From Gonocerus acuteangulatus (Eukaryota > Arthropoda > Insecta > Hemiptera > Coreidae): 64,000 bases of DNA. Shown here one piece after another: positions 1-10,987 of this stretch; position 1 is the first letter of the stretch, and each line of letters opens with the position of its first letter. The notes below the pieces were generated by a model. The model did no database searches. It saw only the letters and a program-made list of their open reading frames with translations, and was not told the DNA's origin. Both the position numbers and the translations under genes were made by a program. Where the stretch lies: NCBI GenBank assembly GCA_946811695.1, contig OX328124.1, positions 62,147,507 through 62,211,506 of the forward strand, given 5' to 3'.

Positions 1-84
1 CAGCGGATTGCTCATTATAATCTTATTTTATACGTATTAAATAGATACCTAAAAAAAGTTTATTTGTGTATAAGTGTTGCGTTA

Positions 85-150
85 TTGGGATTAGAATAAA
101 ATATTTTATTAACAGACATGAAATACTTCGGAATCTTTGTATATAGTCCT
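85..150 (+). repeat. R1-family internal fragment
   Basis: This stretch resembles the internal part of the longer R1 copy near 17300-17380: both have an A/T-rich run, then 'acatgaaa', then a 'tcggatct/tcggaatct' block. It is cut on its right by the T-run of a minus-strand SINE tail (155-198). No coding capacity is seen. The match is short and was made by eye. Confidence 0.45.
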
Positions 151-154
151 TAAT

Positions 155-198
155 TTTTTTTTCTTTTATGGTGTATCGAAATCTGATTCATTAGCACC
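155..198 (-). repeat. SINE 3' tail, tail-only insertion (copy 1)
   Basis: Read on the minus strand, a GGTGCTAATGA...TCGATACACC hairpin motif (plus-strand span 170-198) is followed by an A-rich run. The same motif ends SINEs at 38056-38167 and 35162-35334 and occurs alone at 3446-3475 and 50634-50664. Flanking T-rich repeats are too simple to define a target-site duplication here. It is probably the 3' end of a retroposon inserted inside an R1 fragment. Confidence 0.5.
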
Positions 199-335
199 AT
201 TTTTTCCTTATGAGCTTATATAATACTTAGATTTAGCTAGCGACAATATTTTACACCGCAATTAAAGTGATTTGTTCTTCTTATAAACATAATATTTATA
301 TTATAATATAAACATAACACATTAATTTGTCTGAC

Positions 336-954
336 AAAAAAAAAAGTCCGACCCGCAGGAACTGCTTTATCTTAGCGCGGTTCCGTTCTTATCTCAAGTG
401 CGATTAGTGAAGGAATATAGCAGCTATCGGTAGGTATTAGCACCATTTTCCCCCCTTAATATCTTCAAAACAGGTAAGAAATCGTGGGAAGTACGATGTA
501 ACCATTCAAAAGCTTACTAAATTCTCTAAAAAAAAGATTCTGAAGCAAATTTCGATGGGGCAATGTCAGTCGGAGAAGTAAGTGCTTAAAACTACGAAAG
601 TGTTAGTTTTGTTATTTTAAACGGGTTTTTGTCACTGTTTACCTCACTTTTGTTTTTTAAGTTTATTTAACGGTGGAATGAGTATTTCATTAAAGCTGAG
701 AAAATAAGAATCATATTGGTAATAGAGTTTTCCTAGAGTAAGCGTCGCGATGACGGGAGAGTCCCATCCGCTTAGAAAACTGCCAGTTTCCATACGTGGC
801 GCTTTAAGCTTCCTTCTCTTTGAGATTTTATTTTATATTTTTAACGAAAGATCAAAACCTACCAATAGCAGCTACTATTCCTTTCCTAATCGCACTTCGG
901 ATAAGAACGGAACCGCGCTAAGATGATGCAGTTCCTGCGAGTCGGACTTTTTTT
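336..954. mobile_element. R1-family foldback element with 95-bp terminal inverted repeats
   Basis: The left arm 341-435 and right arm 858-954 are reverse complements with only scattered mismatches. Both run from AAAAAGTCCGAC through GCAGGAACTGC and TTAGCGCGGTTCC to a GGTAGGT block. The interior (about 470-660) matches 17390-17560 in the long R1 copy (clauses around 'ttactaaattctct' and 'tctgaagcaa'), so this is an internally rearranged, non-autonomous R1 member. It carries no reading frame. The outer A/T runs hide any target-site duplication. Confidence 0.7.
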
Positions 955-1599
955 AAAATGAATGTAGATTATCCTCAAATATTGACTACTAACAGAAACA
1001 AATTATTAAAATTTATATCAAATTTGAGAATAATATAGCAACTAATCAACTAATTTAATTGGTAATCGAACATTTTTAAAAAGAAAATACCAACAAAGAA
1101 GTAAGAACATTAAATTATAACTCCCTCGATCTGCACTATCTAAGCTAATTTCCCCTAAAGTATGTGTTTTTTTTTGTTTGTTTTTTTTTTTAGTTCATAG
1201 TATGTTATTATTCTAGTCAATAAAATGTTTAGTAAAGATATATCTGTTTTTAAATTTAATAAACCCAAGAGCAAGAGTTTTAAATGGCATATCCAGGAGT
1301 AATATTCTCATAGTTTTTTTCATGGCCAAGTTATCAGTTCTCTTTCTTGCCTACTTCTTAATTAGATAGGTAATTTTAACTTCCTCATCTAACTAACTAC
1401 CACAAAAGACTTCCACCAACTGAACATTAATGATTCTTATTATATAAAATATATATATTTTCTTATATTGGCAATCTTTAGTCTCAGGGGTTTAGGTTGT
1501 ATTTTTATTCTTATTATAAGAGGAGCGGAACAAAATTTTCGGAGATAAAGTTGACTCTGAAAGCCCACGTCACGATCTCTTGTAAATTCTACGTCTATT

Positions 1600-1601
<2 letters not shown>

Positions 1602-1648
<47 letters not shown>
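1602..1648. repeat. (TA)n microsatellite
   Basis: Uninterrupted AT dinucleotides, about 24 units. No R1 landmark (GCGCGG upstream, GTCCGATTTG-like downstream) is recognisable next to it, so it looks like a free-standing array. Confidence 0.95.
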
Positions 1649-1653
<5 letters not shown>

Positions 1654-2810
1654 ATTAAATGGCAAGCATATATGATGCTTTTATAACACTTAGGAAAAAA
1701 GGTAAATTTCTGCCATAAAAATGTTATTTATGCCCCGTTTTTATAGTTATGCTTTCTATATGGTCTCTGTAGAGCGTTAATATTTTTTTCATAAATGAAT
1801 TTTCAGATATATAAATATAAAATAATGTCATACATTGCTTAATATATTAAACCAAAAGGGTACTTATAGCACATGAATATTTATTTAATTAAAATCCAGA
1901 AGTAATAATCAAGATAAATGTAAAAATAAATAAGTAAAAGCGCTAGTGAAAGACAAATATAAGCATTAATTAGAGTTTTTAATATTTATATTAACAATCA
2001 AAAGTTGTGTAATTGAGTTTTTAAGTATACAATTTACTGAGTTAATAAAATAATAAGTTTTTTCAGTTTTTTTTTTATAATAACCGTTTCTCATTTGTAA
2101 ATTTTAATGTTATAATTCTGAAACATAACCCTTGCGTGCAGTGCAACACCTGGTGAAGGTATACTGTCGCAAAAACTCACACTGTACACTTTAGCTTAAA
2201 AGATCGGCAGGAGTGAGTGAAAGGTGCTACGGAACCGATAAGAGAAAATGGAACGTACCGTTTAAAAAAAGAATGAATAACTCTACTACATATGAGAAGA
2301 TCTACGAGTTTCTGATTTTGTACGAATTGAACGCTATAAATGGCTAGTTATGTAATCAGGATAAGTAATAAGAGAGCAACTCTACTATAGAATCCCAAAT
2401 GGAGCCTGAACACGAAGAAGACCTCAGGGTGCCCAGAAGACTTGTCGCTGGTCCGGATGAGTGGACATGGACAGTTGAGAGGGCTCGGGGCAGCTTTAAC
2501 TGTCTCTAGAGCAGTTATTAATCATTTATTGGTCTTTAGCAGATTAACGAAGTAGAAATGTTTACAATTCTATGCATATTAAAATGTTATATAAAGAATT
2601 TCGTTGCCAAACTAAATAAATTGAGGGAACTATTCTGTAAGGCAATCACGAATAGAAAAGAATATTAGATTTCATGATTGTATTAGTAATACCCCCTAGA
2701 TTTGTGGTCGGTAAATATTTCCAAAATTTCATTTCAAGCCACACTTTCAACAAGCCAAGCAATTCGCTAAAATATAGTCCTTTTACATCAAAGTATAGAT
2801 ACGATTTTAT

Positions 2811-2852
<42 letters not shown>

Positions 2853-3408
2853 AATATTACTTCAATGAAAAAATGTCTCAAGGGAAAGTTAATAGTGTCA
2901 TTAAAACCTTAGGCAATAAACGGATGAATGTAAACAATTGTAATTATCTCTGGATTAAATTCAAATTGGCCATAAACTCCTTGAAATAATTAATTGAAAT
3001 TCAATGAGAGGTTTAGTACACATATGTAAGTAGTTATACTAAAAAGAGAACATAAGAAGACTAATTTAACGTGGAAGCACCTTAAAACATAGTGAAACAA
3101 CAATAGGAATACAGAAACGAACACATAGGCAGACATTACTGTAATATTAGCAAACAAAAAGTGCATTTTTTTACCCTTCATGTAATAGTATACATTGCCC
3201 TTAAGAAAATGTAATACTACGTTAGAATGGACGTATGAAACTAAAAAGAAAATAAAACAAATGTTTTTATATCAACATTTATTTCTTAAGAGCAGTCGCA
3301 AGGGTAGTATCATACTGGCTAGTGAGTGTTAATTTATACAATGACTTTTAAGAGATTTCTCCTATAAGTGTTTTGCAGTTTCATTTCAATTAATTTATCA
3401 GCCATGAA
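1649..3408. other. Unassigned AT-rich DNA with one (TA)n array
   Basis: No gene is supported here. The only clear feature is a (TA)n array at 2813-2845, and the 64-codon frame ending in it is a microsatellite translation. A relatively GC-rich patch at 2130-2510 shows no protein family I recognise in any frame. Confidence 0.6.
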
Positions 3409-3488
3409 GATATCACTTATTTATTTTTTTATTTATTTATTTGTTTGGTGCATCGACTGCTAAGGTCATTAGCACCGATATCACTTAT
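3409..3488 (-). mobile_element. Tail-only SINE insertion with perfect target-site duplication (copy 2)
   Basis: GATATCACTTAT occurs at 3409-3420 and again at 3476-3487 (12 bp, perhaps 13 with the next base). Between the copies lie only 55 bases. On the minus strand these read as a 30-nt hairpin motif, GGTGCTAATGACC...TCGATGCACC (3446-3475), followed by an ATTT/AAAT-rich tail. This is the signature of target-primed reverse transcription that stopped almost at once, leaving only the 3' end of the SINE or its partner LINE. No head or internal promoter remains. Confidence 0.8.
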
Positions 3489-3675
3489 TATCACAAATGT
3501 TTTTCTAGAAAATATTCTTTCTTTAATTTTTGCATGTTAAATATCTAAACATGCCCGTCATCTTATTATTTAAGAAGATTTTATTCTAAAGTCTAAATTT
3601 TTATAACTTAAAATCTTTAATTCTATATTATTACCAAAAGTTTTAGGCTTAGAAATTTTATAATATAAAGATCAA

Positions 3676-3840
3676 GGGGCTCCCGAGGTCTAGTTGCTAA
3701 CGCATTAGATTCTCATGCGAGAGGTGGAGGATCGAGTCCCACCAACAGCAGGGATTTTTCTAATTTCAGGGACCGTAGAGAAAATTCTCTGTGGCGAGAA
3801 AAATATATGTATATTATTCTCGCCACAATATCGAAGTATC
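3676..3840 (+). mobile_element. tRNA-derived SINE, family 1 (Glu-like head)
   Basis: The head looks like a tRNA: an A box near GGTCTAGTTGCTAACG and a B box at GGATCGAGTCC. The 3' side does not pair with the 5' acceptor, so it is not a functional tRNA. The body continues with 'atttttct..ttcaggga..gagaaaattctctg', shared with the copy at 35162. It ends in a hairpin with an 11-bp stem (GTGGCGAGAA ... TTCTCGCCAC, 3791-3827) around an AT-rich loop. No target-site duplication was found. Confidence 0.65.
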
Positions 3841-6185
3841 TCATTATTTATCTAAATTTATTTAATAAATATAATATATTCTAATTAATTTCAAGCAAAA
3901 AATATTTCTTTCTGTAAATAAACATTATTATATTATAAATTAAATTCAATATAAAATTAAAGGAAAGAAAAAAAGAACTTTTGATTATTAATTTGTTTTG
4001 TTAATGCTCGGCTTCTATAGCGAATGGCATGTTTTCCTCAGTGTGAGCCGATGTAGGCGCTGCACCATAGAGCTTTTGTGATGGTTAAACAACTACAGCT
4101 ATTGTATTATTTAGTTATATATTATTTTTATGTGGAATTTTGTATTCCGCTCTTAATAACTATTGTATCAAAACATTGTTTATGAAAGTTAAAAATTACA
4201 TATTTTTCAGCACAAAATATTTAATAGTTTTGTCAATAAATTTTGAAAAAGAAATAATATAAATCGCAAAAATCGTTTCCTTTTATTTTATTAACTAGCT
4301 TACAGTCAGAACTGATGAGGATTTCCAAATCTAAGATTTTTAAGTACTTTATGGATACCAAAAAAAACATAAATATGTTTTAGTAATACGAATTTAGTAG
4401 AAAAATGACCGAGTATGGGAGTGTAAAATTATCATTACAAAAACAAAGATAATAAACATTTTTTATTCAAACCGTGAATAATTCAAAAAAGTTTAAGAAC
4501 CTAGTTTTACTATTTTAGCTAGCTTCTATTGATTAGGAAATGTCAAATTTATATTTTTATGACGTATTTATTAAATACAAGGCAAACAATATGTAAATAA
4601 ATAAATATGGGTTATGAATTTTTAAGATTAGAATCAATAAAATCCAAACTTCTACTAACATTGTACTCACAAGATAAATGAAAGAATTGAGGATTGCTAA
4701 TTCCAAATGGAGTCCAATAATTATTTCTCATAATTTTAAATCATATCTGATAAATTTAATTTATTTAGCTTATAGATACGTAGGATCTTTTTTTTTTTTT
4801 TTTTTTTTTTTTTAATCTTTCAAACGTAGATACGATGGAATAATATATTCGAGACTTTTATCTTTTAATATTCTATTCACTAAATTTAAATCTCAAATAT
4901 ACTTAACTTATTGTCGTTTATATTAACAATCTATATTTACATTCAAGAATCTAAATTCAGGCATATGGATATAATTTTGTAATTATTTATATTAATTTAT
5001 TCGAATCAAATATACGGGGTTAAATGAAGATCCAAATTGAAACACAAATGTTCTTTCAAATTTAATTGAACGATACAAGATGAAATTACAGTTTCCTCAC
5101 GAAAAAAAAAAAAAAACGAAAAAAAAGTGGAACTTGCCAGAGCTGCCCTATCCTCGAGCTTCACGGTCCTTCAAAACGTTCATTAAATGATTCGATAGAA
5201 AAGAAGAACGTTTCATGAAATATGTACATTAAATGTTTTAGGTGTTGTCATATTCAATGTAAAAAGAAATTTACTTGTACAGCGGACTCATACAATGGCT
5301 TCAACTGAAGGAAAATGTTAGAGATGAGATAACAGACATTCAAATACAGAATTTTCCATAATCCTCTTATCATAATATGATGAAGGTCTACTAAATCTAT
5401 ATCAATATCAAATTTAAATTAGATATAATTAATTAATTTTGACCTTCACTATACATATATTTATTCGTAAAAAGTCATAATTTCTAAACGAACTGGAAAA
5501 GTGAATCTTGAAAAGAAATAACTTAATTCCTAATGAACTAATATTAATTTTAATAATACAGAAATTACGGATTATTTTGCAGTACACATGCAAGGGAAAA
5601 GCTTTTTTCATACATCCCTCTTATTGACTTTTCTGCTTAAAACCTTATTATTAGCTAAAGACTATTTCAAAACCACTTATTTCAATCTTAAACCTCTATT
5701 ATCAACCTTATCTTTTCATAACTATCCAAACAATGGTTCTACATGAGTGGTCAAGCTAGGCTACATCTATTCTACTCGACAATCTAGTTCCAAAATATTA
5801 TATAATATTGTAATAATAGGATACAGGTTGGGAGAACTACTTCAATGGATCACTCCTGATTTTTTTTAGTCCACATGTTCTATGTAATTTGCACAAATGC
5901 TCATAATGTAAATATTCAACAATAAAACCTTCAACCGTCATTCAAAAATATACACTAGTTCTACTTTATTGTAATGTAAATTCTTTCCGTAAGTATATCA
6001 TAGAACAATTGGAAGGATTTACAGATTAATGAAGGATTGGGGTTTCTCTAAGAAGAATGACAGATTTTCATTAGAATCTCTACCAGGACATTTCGGCAAC
6101 CTTTTTGACAACCCTGCTCGGCTGTAAATGGTAGTAAGTAGAGAAGGAGAGAAACGTACGAGTTAAGTGACAGTAATATTAATGA
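3841..6185. other. Unassigned AT-rich DNA
   Basis: No supported gene. A 26-bp T run lies at 4788-4813 and an A-rich stretch at 5102-5127. The 60-codon minus-strand frame near 5429-5611 has low-complexity composition typical of AT-rich noise. A GC-richer patch at 4010-4085 matches nothing I recognise. Confidence 0.55.
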
Positions 6186-6194
6186 ATTCTTGAT

Positions 6195-6262
6195 CAATAA
6201 AGAACGGTGCCAAACGGAATGCCGAAACGTCCAAATGTAGATTTTTCTGAATACCTTTAGTT
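6195..6262 (+). repeat. Possible decayed Penelope-like 3' repeat with hammerhead-like remnant
   Basis: The string GCCGAAACGTCC followed by 'aaatgtagattttt' (about 6221-6250) closely resembles the segment after the hammerhead-like motif at 32301-32334, where GCCGAAACGTCC is followed by 'gaaatatagattttt'. The upstream CTGANGA core and a clean stem II are not intact here. It may be an old 3' pseudo-LTR fragment of a Penelope-like element, or chance similarity. Confidence 0.35.
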
Positions 6263-6479
6263 CTTATAAACCCGGAAAAACCAAACATTGTCTGCTTCGA
6301 ATCTCTCCTATGGCTAAATATCTAACCACAATTAGGAAGAATACACATTCCATGCACCGACATAAAATAGCTACAAATTCTCCAAAGAAAAGATCTTGGG
6401 ATTTCCAACATTTCTGTCTGGGGCAAGCAATATTTTCCTCACTCAAGGAGGCGATCATGTGAAGTCCATTCAAATATAT

Positions 6480-9400
6480 ATGGATTTTTAAACAAATAAT
6501 TACTTATTCTATTTTTATTTAGGTTTGCGATATGACTAGGCGAAGTAATATCAAAAGACCATGGTGCAATAATAACTAACTTAAATGCCACATTAAAATG
6601 TATATTTATTTCTTCAGCATTACAGAATTAAGAAATCACTCTCGAAATTTATTTTTCTGATGAGCAAAAATGTATTAAATTTACGTTAATTTACCACACG
6701 TATTTTACGTTACTATACATTAGTAACGTCTGTTATATATTTTTTCTGTATCTATTCCCAGCAATTTAATAACTATGCATTATATATTTTCTTCGCGACA
6801 AAAAAAAATCATTGATTCACTTCAGATTAATGTTTACTGATTTTTATCAACCTTGGGTTCGCCGTTAAAATTAATCTGAAGCACTTAATAATAACTAGAG
6901 CTCATAAAATTATTGACCCTGTCAAAAAAAGTCTAAAGACAGATACAAAAAGTCAATGAATGAAATTCTAAACGAAGACTATAATTTAACTTATTACCTA
7001 TGTCGTTAATTACAAATCAAATCATGAGAATTATGGCTAAAAATTGACTTACTTAAAACAAAGAATGTTTAAAATAAATTAACTGAAATGGTCCTCTTAT
7101 TTATAAAATGGTAAATAAAATTACGCGATGGATCACGTTTGTATTCAAGCGTAAACACTAAACAGCTAGATCGTTTCTCATCGAGCATCGAGTGCCTGAT
7201 GATAAAAGGTGTGCTAAAAAATATTTATGGTCAAAAAGTACTGGGAGAAGAAAACAAATTAAAAAAATTAAAACCGCAATTATGTTATTAATATTTATCC
7301 AGTTCACCTCGTTTTACAGATCCCTGGCATTTTTAGACGGCGAAAGTTAGATCAAAATCAATTTAGTAGGAAAGTTATTAAAATTATTTTACTCAATACT
7401 AGTGAACTTAAACTGTAGTTTTATATTTTTCAACGCCCATGCCGAATGAGATTGTATACTTTCAATTGTATTATTTTTTTTTTAATTTTATCTGTTCAAA
7501 TTGATTAAGCCATTAAAAAATACATAATGATTATGTATGAAAATCAAATCTTAAATTTTGAAGTTAAGAAATTGTATATAGTTCATTAATCAACATTAAA
7601 TAACGTTTAAAACTTTATTTTATTTATTTGTTTTTAGGAATCTTGTTACTTGTTTTAATTCTGATTTTTATGAATCACTTATCATATATTTTAAAACATA
7701 AAAAACATCCTCAATTATAATTTGTTAATGGAAAATATTATGGACACACACCATTATCATCATCATAAATATCATCCCTACTATGTCAAACTATCGAATA
7801 TGAAAATCGGAGCAAACTAGCGAACGAACATATTCGATACATTGACGAAGTAACATATTGAAAAATAGTCTGATTCGATACTTTATTTATGGGATTTACG
7901 GCTATTCTAAAGGGGTGACAGTTGCGACAAGCAGTATCTTCCACAATCCAAGAGCATAATCTCGAATCTGAAAAAAGAGATTTTTCATATTCGAAAGTTT
8001 GACGTGTAATACGTACACATATGATGATTTTTAGTATATTTATTGTTGGATGGAAGTTTAATGAAAACGGTGGCATTCAAATTTATACGCATGTTAAAGT
8101 TAACCCAGAATAATTATGTAAAGTAATAGCGTTGAACCAATGTCAATTGCCCTCTCGGCGGATATGTAACGGAAATGAATTTTTTTTTATTGTATTTTTT
8201 GATGAAAGCAAACATGTCTAATAGTATTTAGAGAATGTATTACCATGCAGTAGCAGAAATAAACCGAACCCGACACTTGCACGGTTATCCTCGGCCAAGA
8301 TCGTCTAATCTTATATTGTACACCATTTAATGAGCTTTCAAATGAATCTAGTTTTTTTGTTTTTGCTCATTTCTAAATAATTATCAATATATTAAAAAAT
8401 ATTAAAATTAATACTTCTGATTTTAATAAAAACAGAAGAAAGTCCTATGTATTTCCTGGTACCACTCCAAAAATGTTACCAGGACTGGAAAATGTTCCTG
8501 TGAAAGTATACTTATACTCAATTTGGTTTTTTTTTTGCGTTTTATAAAAACATAGTGTTCCGATGTGCTGAAAATACTGGTTACGAACTTTACAACCAAA
8601 TAAATATACGGTTTTGTATGTGCGACCTTGTCCCTATTTACCAATGTTGAGAGAGGAAAAGCATAATGAAGATAAAGAACTTTACTTAATAGATTAAAAA
8701 ATTCGTCTAATCAACTTGTATTATCTTCACTTATTTCTTAATTATCTTAATCCATCTCAAAAATATTTGCATAAAGGTACTCTATCGAGAAGCTAGGTAA
8801 GAATGTTGCACGAGGTACACAATTTATGAAAATGTTTAATTTTGTTCAAATCCTCTAATCTTTTATTGTTCAATTTTGAGAATTACATATATGTATTTCC
8901 TTTAATTTCATATTTTATCCTATTTCTACCCATTTTCATTTTTACAATTGCTAACAGCAATTTTTTTTCCATTTAAAGATTTATTTTGTACATCTGAATA
9001 GTACTGGGGAACTAACAGAATTATTACATGAGAATTTTCAACTAAAAAATGCATCAAAATAATAAAATAAAGAAATTAACACATAATTTTGTTAGTGATT
9101 TTAAAATAATTTTATAGTACTCAGTAAATAGTGATCGTTGGATGACAGATTCTATTGTTATTTGTTATTCTCGTACTTACTCTTTTTGACAGATTATGAT
9201 TGTGTTTCGTAAATGACTTAGTCACTGCTGTAAACTGCCCTTACGTCGATTACGATCAGATCATATTTTACTTTAACTTATAGAGAAAGAGAGAGAGTTC
9301 TATACTGCATTTTCTATAAAACTCGTTAAAAAAAAAAATAATTAAAAACTCATTAGTTTCTCCTGAATGTTTAAATTGCCTTTGTTATCTCTGTTACTTT

Positions 9401-9700
9401 CCTAAAGCCAAAAAAGCATTGTATTCTGCTTTTAATATCCCCAGAGTAAGCATGTAAATTGAAAATATATCATTACTAATAAATTAGGAATCCTAAATCA
9501 GAATTAAATTTTGTCCTAAGAATTAATATTATTAAAGACACCTGACCTATACAGGATAAATTGGCTCAATTTTTTTAATTGATATTAAACACCTAATTAA
9601 AACTTTGAATTAAAATTTTGAACTTTATACGATAATACATTGATGATATATTATGAACCTATACCATATACCCGGAAAGTCGAATACCATATACTGGAAA
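6480..9700. other. Unassigned AT-rich DNA
   Basis: No gene, RNA or complete element is supported. Two minus-strand frames (7786-8076, 96 codons; 8423-8644, 73 codons) show no recognisable motif, no convincing start context and the amino-acid bias of random AT-rich sequence. They are not called. Confidence 0.5.
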
Positions 9701-9704
9701 GGGC

Positions 9705-9945
9705 GAGGGTTGTGTATCGACTGTTCAGCGACGGTAGGTTTGAGTCCTAGTCATGCTTCTACTGTGCAGCTCTAGACTACATCTTGAAGAGTCCGCTACT
9801 ATTTACAGGTTTAAAACATCATCATAAGTCAAAGATCATTAAATTTCCCAAAAACTCCATCAACGCCTGGAGCCTCGGTTTCATGTGGTGAGTGACCGGC
9901 GGAAAACATCTAACCAGCTAACTAACAGACTAACTAATATCGTGC
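9705..9945 (+). repeat. Possible tRNA-like SINE with (CTAA)-type tail
   Basis: GGTTTGAGTCC (9739-9749) is a good B-box match about 40 bases into a GC-richer block. A 190-base body follows, ending near 'ctaactaacagactaacta', which could be a short simple-repeat tail. The A box is weak and no target-site duplication was identified. It could also be a fragment of an unrelated repeat. Confidence 0.3.
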
Positions 9946-10479
9946 ATGAAAATTCCAGGAAAACAGGAAAGATATATAATTAGGAGAAATTATATATATA
10001 TAAAAAGGAACATTATGAGTGATAAAATAAAAACAAAAGTATAAAAAAAACTATCACAGGCAAACTAATACTACGGCAGGCACAAAAATAGAAAATTGGT
10101 AAAATAGGAAGTAAAATACAAGAAAAACTGAAAAGAAATAAGATCTCATTAAAAATGAAATATCAATATAATAAATAATAAGTAATAATATATGAAACAA
10201 TTACAATATAAACACGAAAATTTAAAATATATTTACCGATTCAAAACAGAATTTTAAATAGTGATAAGAATAATGTATATAATTAAGTCGGTTAATCCAT
10301 TTTAAATAAACTTTCTAGTATTCTGATAACCTTCCGGAAGTCCGTATTATCTAAAAAAAAACTAGCCAACACTATTTCGCACTCTCATCTATGACTACAT
10401 TCTTCAAAGAAACTCCTATTCTTGAAATACACAATAAATGATTTATGTTTTTTCTTTGCTGAAAATCATATTTTTAGAT

Positions 10480-10704
10480 GGAACGGCTTCTTTATTCCGC
10501 GGTGCTTCTCCGGTTCTACTTCCTCCTGCGATAATTCGGTGGATTCCTCTTCAGCTATTGGTTTCACCCTGCGTGGTTGTTAAGGGAACCAATAGCCCTC
10601 CTTGTCAACAACCAAGGAAGAAACCAATAGTCTGACGAAGCTGAGTGGAATCCAGCGAAATATCGTAGAAGAAGAGAACCACTGCTGCAGAAAGTAGCTG
10701 TTCC
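10480..10704. repeat. 225-bp foldback (imperfect long hairpin)
   Basis: The left half (10480-10585) pairs with the right half (10600-10704). Paired blocks include GGAAC/GTTCC at the base, GGATTCC/GGAATCC, TATTGGTTTC/GAAACCAATA and GGTTGTT/AACAACC near the loop. Mismatches are frequent, so it is an old foldback element or a hairpin-forming transcript precursor rather than a fresh duplication. The 65-codon plus-strand frame here is a by-product. Confidence 0.6.
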
Positions 10705-10987
10705 TTCTAAAAATAGCAATCTCTATGTATAAAACTGATGATAAACTCTTACAAAATCTTTCTTTAAACTATCCTACAAGTTTCCTTCACATACATTCAA
10801 TTCTATGAGATTTTATAAAAGTGGTAACTACAAGTTAAATTCCCTAAATCGTATCCCATCCTGTCTATTCCGTTTACAGTCCCATCAATCCACAGTGCAG
10901 AGGAGTTTCGCACTCTTAGTCTCATTTCCTCACCCCGTATGCGAAAAGAGCTCAGCCACTTGTCCTCTCTTGCACGCCAATAAGTAG

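Noticed and set aside
3676..3750. A functional tRNA gene (also considered at 28030, 35162, 37660 and 51358)
   Set aside because: A and B boxes are present, but acceptor stems do not pair and each is followed by a repeated SINE body.
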